From Chrysophaeum taylorii (taxonomy: Eukaryota > Sar > Pelagophyceae > Pelagomonadales > Pelagomonadaceae): a stretch of 64,000 bases of DNA. The translations under genes were made by a program, and so were the position numbers. Of this stretch, positions 29,258 to 40,151 are shown piece after piece. The stretch's first letter is position 1. Each line of letters opens with the position of its first letter. Under the pieces are notes generated by a model. The model ran no database searches and was not told the origin of the DNA. It was given only the letters and a program-made list of their open reading frames with translations. Location of the stretch: positions 1-64,000 of the forward strand of contig JAQMWT010000464.1 in assembly GCA_029834535.1 (NCBI GenBank), read 5' to 3'.

Positions 29258-30790
29258 ATGTGGTTGTTGGAGCCGACGGTGCTCGCTTTTATCGGGACGG
29301 TGTGCGGCGTGGTGATCGCCGCGAGCGTGGTGGTTACGAGCGTGGTTCTCGCCCGGCGTCTCGCGCCCTTGTCGTCCTCGGCGCCCCTGACCGGCGAGGC
29401 GCTCGTGGCCAAGGCGGACATCGTTGTATCGGGGGTGTCGGTGGGGCTTCCGGGGTCCAAGGTGGACGTGTTCAGCGAGTCGAACTGGGAGGCGCTGGTG
29501 CACGGCGAGTGCCGCATCGAGCCCATCGAGGCCCGGGGGGTCGAGGCTTTGTTGGCGCGAAACGTCGTACAGATAAAGAAAGACGGAGAGGCCCTCAAGA
29601 AGGTGCGCGTTCGCGAGGCGAGCCAGACGGTGGCCGTGTCGGCGAGACTCGGGAGCCTCGACCTCGACAAGTACGGCGTGCCCAAAGCCCTCGCGAAGAC
29701 GATGGGTCGCGCGACGCAGGTCGCGGTCGCGGCCGGGCTAGAAGCCCTCCGCGACGCCGAGCTCCTCGACGAGGCGTGGAGGCTCCGCGACGAGTACCAA
29801 GACTCGACGGGCGTGATATACGCGACGTCCTTTCCGGCCTTGGACGCGGCGGTCGGCGAGGTTTCGCGCTTCGCGACCGACGAGGATTACGCGTTCGACC
29901 GAAAATTCTTGTTCAAAGTGCTCGTGCTCGCGAACGCGCAGCTCGCGCAGCTCGTGGGTGCCAGGGGACCTAATCTCCAGACGAACGCCGCGTGCGCGGG
30001 CACGACCCAGGCGATCGGCCTGGCCTGCGACCTGATCCGCGCGAACCGCTGCGACCGCGTCGTCGTCGTTTCGGGCGACGACGCGAGCGGCGAAACTCTA
30101 ATGCCGTGGCTAGGAAACGGCTTTAACGCACTGGGAGCCGCGAGCATCGCGCCCACCGTCGACCTCGCGGTGCGGCCCTTCGACCAGCGCAGAAATGGTA
30201 TGATCCTCGGCGCCGCGGCCTGCGGCGTCGTCGTCGGCCGCAAGCGAGGAGAGGCCGCCAGGCCCCGCTGCCGCGTGCTCGAGACCAGATTCGTCAACTC
30301 GGCCTACCACGGCGCGGCGATGGACAAGCACCACATCGCGCGAGAGATGGAGTTCTTCGTCGCCTCGGTCGAGAAACGCCACCAAATTTCCAGAGCTACC
30401 CTCGCCAAGCACGGCATGTACCTCAGCCACGAGACCGGAACGCACGCTACGCCCTCCTCGAGCTGCGCCGCCAACGAAGTTCACGCCTTGAAGCTTGTTT
30501 TTGGCGACCATCTCAAGCACCTCGTCGTCATAAACACCAAAGCCATCACGGGACACCCGATGGCCGTCGGCGTCGAGGACGCCCTCGCCGCGTTTGCCCT
30601 CTCTAATCCCGAATGCCGCCTCCCGCCCCTCCCGCCGGACACCGTCCCAGACCCCAACCTCCAAGCGACCCTCAAACTCCCGCTAAAGGATGTCGACATA
30701 CACCGACGCGACCTCCGCTTCGCGCTCCGCTTCGCCGCGGGCTTCGGCTCGCACGTCGCTTTCGCCCTCTACGCAGCCATCGATGCATAA
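29258..30790 (+). CDS. Membrane-anchored beta-ketoacyl synthase
   Basis: 510 residues. An N-terminal hydrophobic segment (residues about 5-33) forms one membrane anchor. The rest is a single thiolase-fold ketoacyl synthase with the active-site Cys246 in TNAACAGTTQAIGLA, His396 in HETGTHATPSSS, and Lys428/His433 in NTKAITGHPMAVG, the Cys-His-His arrangement used for decarboxylative Claisen condensation of acyl and malonyl thioesters. The sequence is closer to PUFA-synthase/polyketide KS domains than to compact FabF. No acyltransferase or carrier domain is attached or nearby, so it would work with partners in trans. The start at MWLLEP is the first Met; the anchor directs it to a membrane such as ER or plastid. 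Substrate unknown. Confidence 0.88.
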   Translation: MWLLEPTVLAFIGTVCGVVIAASVVVTSVVLARRLAPLSSSAPLTGEALVAKADIVVSGVSVGLPGSKVDVFSESNWEALVHGECRIEPIEARGVEALLARNVVQIKKDGEALKKVRVREASQTVAVSARLGSLDLDKYGVPKALAKTMGRATQVAVAAGLEALRDAELLDEAWRLRDEYQDSTGVIYATSFPALDAAVGEVSRFATDEDYAFDRKFLFKVLVLANAQLAQLVGARGPNLQTNAACAGTTQAIGLACDLIRANRCDRVVVVSGDDASGETLMPWLGNGFNALGAASIAPTVDLAVRPFDQRRNGMILGAAACGVVVGRKRGEAARPRCRVLETRFVNSAYHGAAMDKHHIAREMEFFVASVEKRHQISRATLAKHGMYLSHETGTHATPSSSCAANEVHALKLVFGDHLKHLVVINTKAITGHPMAVGVEDALAAFALSNPECRLPPLPPDTVPDPNLQATLKLPLKDVDIHRRDLRFALRFAAGFGSHVAFALYAAIDA

Positions 30791-32071
30791 TAAATGAGGT
30801 ATATACGGATGACTGTACTTCAGAATAAAAATAGACTCATCATCATCATCATCATCATCATAATCGAGCGCGCTATAGCGGCCTCTTCGTGTCGCGCGCT
30901 TTGAATTATTAATTCATTCATTTATTTATTCGGAACCCCCCGGTCGCTCTTCATAATGATACATGCATCCCGAAAGTCGGATTAATAAACAACCACCTAC
31001 CCTTAAATTCCAGCTTCTTTCTTTCTTCTTCTCGGACGGGAAAAGCCTCGTCATGACGCGCGAGAAGCCCAGCGACCAATCGGGCTCGAGTGTTGGTCTC
31101 TTCTTCAAACCATCGACAGCCGTGTCTGTCCTCCAAGAAACCATGCGGCTTTGTGGCACCGCTCGGGACTCGGCTCTTCGACGAGCTGCACTACTTCTCC
31201 TCGTCCGTCAGTCGTAAAATTCTCGTATTAAACAAACCAGCGCGCTTTCTTCGCGTCGTGGAGGCACCGGTCATACATAGAATGAGCCACGTCTGCTTCG
31301 ATAGGTCTTAAGGCCACTGCCTGCTGCGTGTATTACTATTAATTAAAAGAGTCGCGAGCCACGCTATGCCGGAGTTCCGGCTCGACATCAAGGACCCTAT
31401 TGTTTGTGGAAGCCGTCTTAAGTGTGTCGACAAGCACGCGCATTTGGACGAGTGACCGGCTGCCGAAACAAGTAAAATTTTTGGTCCTCCGACTCGTCGA
31501 CCACTGACCAACTCAACAGCAAGCTCCGGCCTCATGGTTACGAGAGTGTCGAGCACGGTTTGTACCGACACGGTCCACTGGCGTCTTGGCAGAAAAAGAC
31601 TGTGCTGTGCGTATGTGCTCTCCTAGGCCCGGAGCGGACAGCAGGCCTCGTCTTGGGCGGCCCGTGCTTGGACTCGGCGCGCCCTTAGTTCGAGGTGGTA
31701 GACGATGCTGCCTCCTCGGCTTTGGTTCCGGCAAAACGAGACACACCATCGCCGAGATCGAGCTCGGCCCGACTAGCGATCGTTCCTCGCCGCCGCCATT
31801 AAACAACAACGTAAAAGGCGTTCCAAACTCGTCCAACGTGGTCGATTCGATCACACATCCGCTGCAAACCCGTTTTACCACACGAAGTAGTAGTAGTAGT
31901 AGCACCGTTGGTAAATTTTCAACGGCCGTAACACTTTAATAATCTTCCCCCCCCCAAAAAAAGTTTCCGTTGTTGTGCCACCACCGATTCAATTTTTCTA
32001 ACGGGACTTGGCACTCTACTTTCCGATGTAATCACTCTCTGCAACCAACGGCTCCTTTCTTCTTCTTCGTG
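30791..32071. other. Intergenic region with (CAT)n
   Basis: A (CAT)n run lies at about 30838-30862 and a (TAG)n run at about 31888-31903. Open frames on both strands lack domains. No supported gene. Confidence 0.4.
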
Positions 32072-32536
32072 ATGCAAGTTGTCGAAATCTTGCGCGTCGA
32101 GCCCCTCGCCGCCGAAAAATTAAAGCTCGTCGAGGTGCAAACGAGCGAGGGAACGGTCGACATTGTCACGAACGCGCCAAACGTAACCGTCGACAAGGTC
32201 GGACGGCGATGTGTAGCGGCGCTGGTCGGGGTCGAGATCGGGGACACCGTGGTGGCCCCGAAGGTCGTCGGCGGCCGAAAATCTCACGGCATACTGTGCG
32301 ACTCTGTCATGCTCAAGTGGTCCGGCGGTGGCGCGGGTACGGCGGTCTTCGTTGATCTGGATGTTGGAGCACCGCCGCCATCGGAGCGACCGAGGCCGAA
32401 GCGGGCAGAGCTTCCCGCGACGACCGCCGAAGGTCTCTTCGCCAAGAAGCCGACCAAAGAGGATAAGAAGGCAGCCGCCAAAGCGGCGCGTGAAGCACGC
32501 AAAGCAGCGAAGAAGGGGACCAATAATGATGTGTGA
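32072..32536 (+). CDS. Stand-alone tRNA-binding (EMAP II-like) OB-fold protein
   Basis: 154 residues from MQVVEILRVEPL. Residues 1-100 match the tRNA-binding domain found at the C terminus of methionyl-tRNA synthetases, EMAP II/Arc1p and Trbp111: VVEILRVEPLAAEKLKLVEV, then VTNAPNV, CVAALVGVEIGDTVV and HGILCDSVMLKW. The domain binds structured tRNA non-specifically. Residues about 125-150 are a Lys/Ala helix (KKAAAKAAREARKAAKK) likely to add RNA affinity. It would act as a free cofactor or in a synthetase complex. The frame extends upstream to 31970, but that 34-residue segment is unlike the family, so the internal Met is preferred. Confidence 0.85.
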   Translation: MQVVEILRVEPLAAEKLKLVEVQTSEGTVDIVTNAPNVTVDKVGRRCVAALVGVEIGDTVVAPKVVGGRKSHGILCDSVMLKWSGGGAGTAVFVDLDVGAPPPSERPRPKRAELPATTAEGLFAKKPTKEDKKAAAKAAREARKAAKKGTNNDV

Positions 32537-33248
32537 AGTTGCTCGTTCGGGTAGAGGCGGGCTTTGAAGGGTATCATAATTATCGGGAGTCCGACCGCAC
32601 GGCTCGGATTGATTGCCGTGTCGGAGGACCGCGCGAATGGGTCCTGGAAAAGTCAAAAGCAACGGCTCGCAATGCGGACGACGACGACGACGACGAGTGC
32701 TTCCCAGACGCACGAATCCCCGACTATGTCATATGCTGCTCAGAGACCCGTGCAAAGCGCGTCACGGAACGGGCTTCAAACGTTGTGGGCTCTCTCTCGT
32801 CTCCTTGGTGATACCTGCTCTAGGTGGCACATCCCTCCCCAAGTTAAAATTAATAATCTCCGCTTCGCTTCGCGCGAGATCGAGTCGCTTTGCGGGCGAC
32901 TTAATTATGCCATCGAGCAGCAGCGTCGGCTATAGCGGCGGCTCTTGTCCCCAAACATTCTTTGGCAACTACTTGGGCCTTGGTCTGCGGGCGCGATTTA
33001 TTGGCTGAGTGTGCCAACGCAGCGCGTGGCGGTCGCCTCAACAAGGCCCTCACACGTTAAATAGCACGCACCGATACACTTCGACTAAACCCGACGACGA
33101 CGACAAGGAGCTCGCCTGGGCCTCGTTCTATATCCCCAACACGCCCATTCAACACTCGACGCCCCCACCCCCGGTTGAACTGAACACGGCTTCGCAGCAG
33201 AGCCTTCGGCGTCATTTTCCGAACTAGGTGTCTAACTAACGGACGGAT
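32537..33248. other. Intergenic region
   Basis: Two short open frames on the plus strand have no domain or composition of a gene. No element was recognised. It must contain the promoter of the following esterase. Confidence 0.35.
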
Positions 33249-34640
33249 ATGATTTCTTACGTACCACCACCACCAACCACCACGATGAAAGCAGGTGAAT
33301 TCTCGTCCAAGGGCATCCTGCTGAACGTCGCGACGACGTATCTGTTCGTGAGTCCGTTGGTGGTGTACGCCGAGATCACAACCGTGTGGGCCGTGTGTTG
33401 GACCGGCGTCCTCGTGTGGGGGGTGACCTTTGCCGCAGCCCCATGGGGGTGGAAGCGGCCGAACCCGTACTCGGACCAGGCCCACCTGCGGCGGCCGGGG
33501 AACGCGTGGGTCGCTGTGGGGGTGGTTCTATTGCTGTGCCTGAACCAGCCGGCGTACTTGCTGCTCGGGAAAGACGCCGTCGCGGGCGTGATGGGGAACG
33601 CGTGGTTGTGCGAGGCCGCGAACGCGGCGGTCGGAATCGCGTCGCGCGCGAACTTGCGCAAGGCGGGCGTCGCGACGCCGAATGCGACGTTTGGGAAGAT
33701 CGACGTGTTCCTGCCACCGTCCGAGGGGAGGAAGCGGATCGGGATAGTTTATTTTCACGGGGGTGCCTGGACGATGGGGTCGCGGTCCCGGGGGGCTCCC
33801 GTACTTGGATTCCTCGCTCGCCAGGCCGGCGTGGTAGGGTTTTCGGCATCGTACCGTCTCACCTCGGGACTGGAAAGCGCAGGACTCAAAGGCTGCGTCG
33901 AAGACGCCGTCGCCGCAGTTGAATGGGTCCGCGAGCGCGCGGACGAGTTCGGCGTCGATCGCGTCGTCGCGATGGGCGACGGGAGCGGGGGCTTTCTCGC
34001 CTTGAGCGTTGCCGATCGGGTTGCGGCCGTCGTTGTGAGCTGGCCTGCGGTGACGATCGAGCCCGACGCCTGGTTCGGCGACCCCGGCGAGAGCTTCTTC
34101 GTTCCGGACCGCGCGACGGATCGCGACCGCTTCCTCGCCGACGACGTCTTCGCGGCCAAGTTCCTTCTCTTCGGCCGCAGGGCGAGAGGCTGGCTGCCCC
34201 CCGTCTATGACCCCGACGTCGTTGACGCGCACTCTCTTTTCTCGCGCCTTCGCCGCTTGCCGCGGAGAAAGTCGTTGCCGCCCGTCCTCGTCCTCTCGGC
34301 GACCGACGACGCCGTCGTTCCCTTTGGCCAACTCCTCCTCTTCGAAAGGGAGTACAACCGCCGAGGCGACCTCTCGCTCATCGCCTTCGACAGCGCCGTC
34401 CACGGCGGCGGCGCCTACATGGCCCGCGCCGGCCGCGATGCCATCCTCCGCTTCCTCGCTTACCACCGCCTCCTCGACCCCAACGCCCCGCGTTCCCCCG
34501 ACGACCCTGCCCTCGACAAACTCGCCGCCATCCTTCGAGCCAAGCACGACTATCCCAACACCACTTCCTTCTCCCCGCGAACGAAGCATTCCCGCGGTGG
34601 TATAGTCCACGTCCCTCCCCTCGACCTGTCGTCGTCGTAA
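33249..34640 (+). CDS. Membrane alpha/beta-hydrolase (HSL/esterase type)
   Basis: 463 residues. Two N-terminal hydrophobic segments (about 25-65 and 86-106) anchor it. The hydrolase domain has the oxyanion-hole HGGAW at 170-174, the nucleophile Ser246 in GDGSGG, a candidate acid at Asp353/354 in SATDDAVVP, and His385 in AVHGGG. HGG together with G-D-G-S-G-G is typical of the hormone-sensitive-lipase/carboxylesterase clade, including isoprenylcysteine methylesterase-like membrane enzymes. It would hydrolyse carboxylic esters at a membrane. Met13 (33285) is an alternative start. All catalytic residues are present. Confidence 0.88.
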   Translation: MISYVPPPPTTTMKAGEFSSKGILLNVATTYLFVSPLVVYAEITTVWAVCWTGVLVWGVTFAAAPWGWKRPNPYSDQAHLRRPGNAWVAVGVVLLLCLNQPAYLLLGKDAVAGVMGNAWLCEAANAAVGIASRANLRKAGVATPNATFGKIDVFLPPSEGRKRIGIVYFHGGAWTMGSRSRGAPVLGFLARQAGVVGFSASYRLTSGLESAGLKGCVEDAVAAVEWVRERADEFGVDRVVAMGDGSGGFLALSVADRVAAVVVSWPAVTIEPDAWFGDPGESFFVPDRATDRDRFLADDVFAAKFLLFGRRARGWLPPVYDPDVVDAHSLFSRLRRLPRRKSLPPVLVLSATDDAVVPFGQLLLFEREYNRRGDLSLIAFDSAVHGGGAYMARAGRDAILRFLAYHRLLDPNAPRSPDDPALDKLAAILRAKHDYPNTTSFSPRTKHSRGGIVHVPPLDLSSS

Positions 34641-37600
34641 CTCGCCGTCGTCTTCTTCCTTCCACTTTTCCGCCGCCGCCGCCGCCGCCGCCGCATTGGG
34701 AATTATTAACTAAGAATGCTGCCCTCTCTCTCTTGAAATCGACGGCCATCTATACATGCCCGGTATTGCGGCTCGCGTGCGGGGCCGTGGGCATCGAGAT
34801 TCCTTCTTGGAACACGCGCCCGATCCCGCTAGCGCTTTGGGGATCTAAATGTGTATGCGCTGTCAATGGGACTTTGCTCGCGCAGGCTCTTCTTGAGGAG
34901 AGAGGATTTTGGCTATGCCGTGGTGGCGGCGGCGGCGGTGACCGGCAAACAGACTGACAATGTGAGGAAACTAGATCGGACTCGAGAAAAAAAATAAAAA
35001 TATGCCAGGACCCCCTCCTCACTATTGACGTGTAGTATTATTGTAAATGGTGCAGCTGTCACATCACAGCTTATTATCACTGTTTCGCATACTGGTTGAT
35101 TTTTTTTGCCTACCTATATTGGGGCAAATCTGATTTTGCGTTTTTTGACACTACTGACCCCTATTCTTCGATGATACGGCGGTTTGTAATTTGACTCAAC
35201 GCCAGATCAAACCATGAGTTCCGGCCCATGTTTGTGATTGCAAAGGTAAGTCCTTGAGCGCTTCGACGAGCTGCGGTTGGTTGCGAGGGACACAGACCGT
35301 CTAGCCCTTTCCTCGTATGGCGAGTCGAAGACGTCGACTTTTTTTGACTTTTTTTTTTTTTTGGTTTGCTGATGGTGTACGTTGCTCGAAAGAAAGAATG
35401 ACATGTTACCTACTTCTGTCTCCGAACAACCTGGGGACTATGCGAATTCATCTGCTTAGGATCCCGCCCCGGGTTTTTACGAAAACAAACTGAAGTCAAA
35501 TACAACTCTGGCACTGACTCAAGCCATGTCCCCGAATGGCGTGGGGTATTCTCGTGTCCGCTGCACGACAATACACCAAGATTCAACGATTCGTGCCGCT
35601 CCATCACGGCAGCTTCTGCAATGCAATCACGGTGATTCTCGAACCACCTTGAATTCCCTTGGTTGTCTGCGAGATGGCCTGGAAAACACCTGCATCACGT
35701 CCTATTATTCCTCTGACAATGACCCAGACGCTCATAACTTCTTACTGCGCGCTTGCAAGCGACCAGAAATTGGATTGCCGCCGTAAGTCTTTCATATTGC
35801 TTGCATCAACAGCGTCTAATCCTCGTCGTAGCTTTCGTCCTCAGTGACAGGCTATTTGCCACAGTCACAACAGTCAACACTGTCGTCGCGTAGATGGTAA
35901 ACCCGTGCCAACCAGTGGCAGGTTTTCCTTGCTTCAAGTGTGGTTACTTCTTCGCAGGCACTCGTGAGGCTGACTATCACTCACGCGGCGATTTTGTTCG
36001 GCGTAAATGACGTGCTCAGTCCCTGAAGGCTCGTCCCCATCATTTCGCAATCAACTTCACGCATGCCTCAGTTTATCACGACCACCAATAAAATAACTAC
36101 TATCCATCAAGTCACACACAGGTATTTTTTTTACTCATTCTTTAAGCTTTAATGGGACGATCTTTCTGCTCGAGATAGATGATGATGATAGCGAGCTCTA
36201 CCTAGCTAATCAGTCTCAAATGACATACTTTATTCGCCGTCGCCCACTGGATATATGTCACAGGCTCCTTGTCTGTCTCTAGGAGTGTTTCGTGAACTTG
36301 GACGTTTCGAGATACCGTTTCTTTGCCGCAGCTTTAGAGCCCATAGGTCACCACTAGGCCTCCCCAAATATTGACAAGCTTTTTTTGCGCTTGTGACCTC
36401 AATATGGTGGCTCGCAAACACTAATTGGATATACTAGGCTTCTCGTTATAGAGCGTTCGCCAGGGGAACCCTACTATTGCTGCCGATGGTTCGCATCATC
36501 AACCTTTAAATGTGGGTTTTCTAAAACCGGCGCGTTTTGATGTTTGCCAGTCGTCCTTTCTCTCAGACGGGTGGCATCAGTTACGGAGCTTGTCTCGATT
36601 GGTCAACCCAAGCAGCTAAGCAACTATCGTGATCAGCGAATCTTCATGAAGACAGAGGAGGATGTCGCGATTTGCCGTTGCATTGAAACGGATGAGCTAC
36701 CTGGTTGTATTTTTCATAATCAGAACGACTTGCATCACGCGTGTAAGTGCACACTCTGCTGACAATCCATAGAAGCTGCTCACCACACCTAGTGAATCCT
36801 GTGGCATGGCAACCCGCCAACCTCACAGCCTCTTGTATCCCACCCCCCGACTCTTAGGATTACATCCGCGGGAAATGGTCATCTCGGACTATCGAAGTCA
36901 TTCACATGGATAAGTATAGGCCGTTTCCCGATGCTATCACATCACGTCGCATTTTCTGATTCCCTACACAACGAAAATCGTGTTGTCTATGTTTTTTTTT
37001 TTTCATATATCCGCGAGAATGTCACCGAAAGTTCACTACTGAAAGCGTTTAGTGGACTTTCGCAATCCATGTGACAGTCGTATGGATCGAAACAACAACT
37101 TGGTTTGCAACCCAACGCACATCACTATGCTCCAATTATATTCCTTGGACATAATCGCAATCATATTCCTGCCGCATGACCATTTGATATGAGACAAAAG
37201 ATGACGCGCCAAAAAAAGTGAAAAGGATGTAATTTTGAGCACGCTAGAGCGCTCTATGACGCTGGATGGCATCTGTTTCAGTTTCCGGCGTGCATAAAAT
37301 TGCAGTACGACGCTCGTTGCCTGCCACCACCCCGCAATAAAGAGTATGCGCCTCTGTTATTTCAAACTTGGAGCCGTGAGATATTGCGGCGCATATCCAC
37401 CCACAACAGGAACTGGCCCTTTGCGCAATGGCGATCCTTAGCACCTGGTGGCGACTATAAATTCTCGGAGCCGTCAATGGGCACTCGAAGCACAGTCTCG
37501 TAGCGCTTAGCCTGCACGACGAAAAAATGCTGCTGCTGTAATTTGGAGCCCGCTGGATCCCAAAGTATTGATTTACCCCGAGCCAAATGTATTCTCCCTG

Positions 37601-37850
37601 TTTGCCGCGACGATGGAGAACGGTCTGTCGAAGGCGCGAAACCCTCATCAACACGTCAGCCCGTCGCCTGCGGCACTGACATACGGTGAAGACCAGCGCC
37701 CACGACTTGCTCCGCGAGCACCGCGTCATTGACGTCCTCCGTCACGGGGTAGTTATTATTGCCCACGCACAACAAGACTCCGACAACGGCCGCGTGGCCC
37801 AAATGGGTGCGCCGCCACAAAATAACTAACTAACTAACTAACTAACTATG
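34641..37850. other. Long gene-poor stretch
   Basis: It has lower G/C than its flanks, with short frames only. A (GCC)n run ends at about 34693 and poly-T runs are at 35098 and 35346. Segments such as 35526-35786 and 36544-36762 (plus) are open but have no family similarity. A run of TAAC units at about 37820-37848 borders the dispersed repeat. I see no gene. Confidence 0.4.
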
Positions 37851-38200
37851 GGCCAGCCCAGTGCATGGGGCATCATAGGCTATAATCCCAGCGCCGTAGC
37901 GCGCTCCTATCAGAGTCGCTGGGAAAAGAGACGAGGGGCGCTGCGCCGGGGGAGACTTGATTGACGCCTGTCGCCATGCGACTCGGAGACCGCGATTCGA
38001 AAAACAACTATTTCGTCGTCGTTAACGTTTCCTTCTGCGTCCCCCGGCCATAGCCCATCCCGCCGTTCCCAACCGGCCCGCCGGGAGGCGAACAGGTCCC
38101 AACCTACGCCGGGAGGACGAACGCCATCGCAAGGCGCAGGTTCAGGAGGCACCGTCCTCCATGCAGCACAAACAATCACAATAAACTACATCACATTCTA
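37851..38200 (+). repeat. Dispersed repeat family R, copy 2
   Basis: Starts GGCCAGCCCAGTGCATGGGGC, followed by AGGCTATAATCCCAGCGCCG, CGCCATGCGACTCGGAGACC, CCCCCGGCCATAGCCC and GGGAGGCGAACAGGTCCCAACC. Collinear with copy 1 at 15679-16060. The two share 70-80 per cent identity by eye in their best parts. Confidence 0.65.
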
Positions 38201-38325
38201 CGTTGTAGGAAGCATGGCGCCCACAAAGAGATAGTTTAGCGGCGACGACGAGTGCCGCCGACCTTGGGGGTGCGCGCGCGCAAGAACAACATCAAACACT
38301 AGAAAAGGGAGGAAGCGACAAAATC

Positions 38326-38357
38326 CCCCCCCCCTCTTAGCAGTCGACATTTAAAGA
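38326..38357 (-). mobile_element. Helitron-like 5' end fragment
   Basis: The minus strand reads TAAATGTCGACTGCTAAGAGG followed by a G-run, identical to the 5' landmark of copies A and C. Nothing of the helicase follows within the next kilobase on that strand. Confidence 0.4.
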
Positions 38358-38497
38358 CAAAATAATTCGCATACCGGATACAAACTAATATGTATATGCA
38401 AGACTCCTATTATTACAGCATAATAATATTTGCGTGGTAGACGGCGGCCGGCTCGCGCGCCCGGTCTCCTAGTATTGTATTCCGACGACGAGACGCA

Positions 38498-40012
38498 GTG
38501 ATAGGTCGCAGGACGACCGACTCACGGAGAGTTAGTTTTTCGTTGATGGGTTTTTGGATGTTCCAGTTCAACGAGTCCGAAGAAGGAGCGCAACCGAGTG
38601 GCGACGACGTGAAACGGAATGCACTCCGCGCGCTCGTGGGCCTAGCCCCGGAGGTGATGCTGAATGCACTCGAGGAGGAGTGCGGCGGCATCGAGCAGAA
38701 AGTGAGGGTGTTGTACGAGATGGTGGAGGCCAAAGAGGAGTGGGTGTACACTTTGGTCGATGGCGCGTCCGAAGAAGCACTGTTGGCGTTGGGACGTCAT
38801 CGCGTCACGAATCAATCTGATCTTGTTGAAATTTCCAAGCTGTTCGACAAGGTAGGCGTCGAGAATCACGTGCGCGAGCTGCTGCGGTTGATGGTCCCCG
38901 GGCACGGGTACGATCCAAAGATCGACGAGAACGTGCGGCTGCCGGGCGGGGTGCGATCGAGCCGGTCGGAGAGCTCGGTGACGCTCAAGGACTTTATCAA
39001 GGTCGGGGCGATCGAATGGCTCGAGTGGCTCGTCGACAGACACCCGCACCTGCGGTCTCGCGTGTGCCACATCGCTGCGCGGACCGGACGGCTCGAGGTA
39101 CTGAAGTGGGCGCGCGCGAGAGAGTATTCGTGGGATTCAGAAACTTGCGCGGACGCGGCGCGCGGCGGCCATTTAGATATCCTGAAATGGGCGCGGTCGC
39201 ACGGGTGCCCTTGGGGTGAGTCGACGTGCATCGGGGCTGCGACGCGCGGGCATCTCGAGATCCTGCAGTGGGCTCGCGATCACGGGTGTCCGTGGAGCGC
39301 GTGGACGTGCTCGAACGCGGCGCACAACGGTCATCTCGACGTCCTCAAGTGGGCGCGTGCCAACGGGTGTCCCTGGAACGAGGCAACGGGCCTCAAGGCG
39401 GCAGCGCGCGGTCATCTCGAGGTGTTCAAATGGACCTACTCGAACGGGTGTCCTTGGCGGGCGTTCACGTGCGCGACGGCCGCGGGCGGCGGACATCTCG
39501 AAATACTCAAATATGCTCGCGAGAACGGGTGTCCCTGGAACATGGAGACCTGCACCGAGGCGGCGCGGTACGGCCACCTTTCTGTTCTCCAGTGGGCCCA
39601 CGCCAACGGGTGCCAGTGGGACGAGCGGACGTGCGCCGAGGCTGCTCGCTGCGGCCACCTCGACGTCTTGAAATGGCTTTACGAGGCTAAGTGTCCCTGG
39701 GACGGCTCGACCTGTGCCAACGCGGCCTACGCCGGGAACCTGGAGATCCTCAAGTGGGCGCGCGAAAACGGATGTCGCTGGAGCGAGTGCACCTGCGCTT
39801 CGGCCGCCGGGAACGGCCACGTTGCCGTTTTACGGTGGGCAAGGGAGCACGGGTGCCCCTGGGATGAGCGGACCTGCGAGTTGGCCGCTCGCGGTGGTTT
39901 CCTCGACATTCTCAAGTGGGCGCGTGCGCACGGATGTCCCTGGCGCCGCGCCGATGTGTGTGCGGTGGCTGCCAAGGAAGTGCGCGTCTGGGTCCAAGCG
40001 CAGACAGACTGA
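38498..40012 (+). CDS. Ankyrin-type repeat protein (GHL..LKWAR..GCPW repeats)
   Basis: 504 residues. After an N-terminal helical region (about 1-185) come about 11 units of roughly 28 residues with the core (G)HL(E/D)(I/V)LKWAR.NGCPW....C..AA. This ankyrin-like repeat form is abundant in stramenopiles and in large DNA viruses, where it makes protein-binding solenoids. Repeats run to about residue 490 and end in a short charged tail. Met17 (MGFWMFQFNE, 38546) is an alternative start and perhaps the better one. The N-terminal part, with MVEAKEEWVYTLVDGASEEA, has no clear domain. It is 140 bp upstream of a kinase gene on the same strand. Confidence 0.88.
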   Translation: MIGRRTTDSRRVSFSLMGFWMFQFNESEEGAQPSGDDVKRNALRALVGLAPEVMLNALEEECGGIEQKVRVLYEMVEAKEEWVYTLVDGASEEALLALGRHRVTNQSDLVEISKLFDKVGVENHVRELLRLMVPGHGYDPKIDENVRLPGGVRSSRSESSVTLKDFIKVGAIEWLEWLVDRHPHLRSRVCHIAARTGRLEVLKWARAREYSWDSETCADAARGGHLDILKWARSHGCPWGESTCIGAATRGHLEILQWARDHGCPWSAWTCSNAAHNGHLDVLKWARANGCPWNEATGLKAAARGHLEVFKWTYSNGCPWRAFTCATAAGGGHLEILKYARENGCPWNMETCTEAARYGHLSVLQWAHANGCQWDERTCAEAARCGHLDVLKWLYEAKCPWDGSTCANAAYAGNLEILKWARENGCRWSECTCASAAGNGHVAVLRWAREHGCPWDERTCELAARGGFLDILKWARAHGCPWRRADVCAVAAKEVRVWVQAQTD

Positions 40013-40151
40013 TTTTTTTTTCTGTTTGGATTTTTTATTTATTTATTATTCCACAAAAACTGACATGTCACTTGATGATGAATGGAATGATGACGACAAT
40101 ACAATACAATACAATACAATACCCCCTATATTATTATTATTATTATTTATT

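Noticed and set aside
33528-34610. 360-residue minus-strand frame opposite the esterase
   Set aside because: Antisense shadow. The plus frame has the complete catalytic triad and membrane segments.
37244-37729. 161-residue minus-strand frame
   Set aside because: No family similarity or signal peptide, and it lies in a gene-poor stretch full of short random frames.
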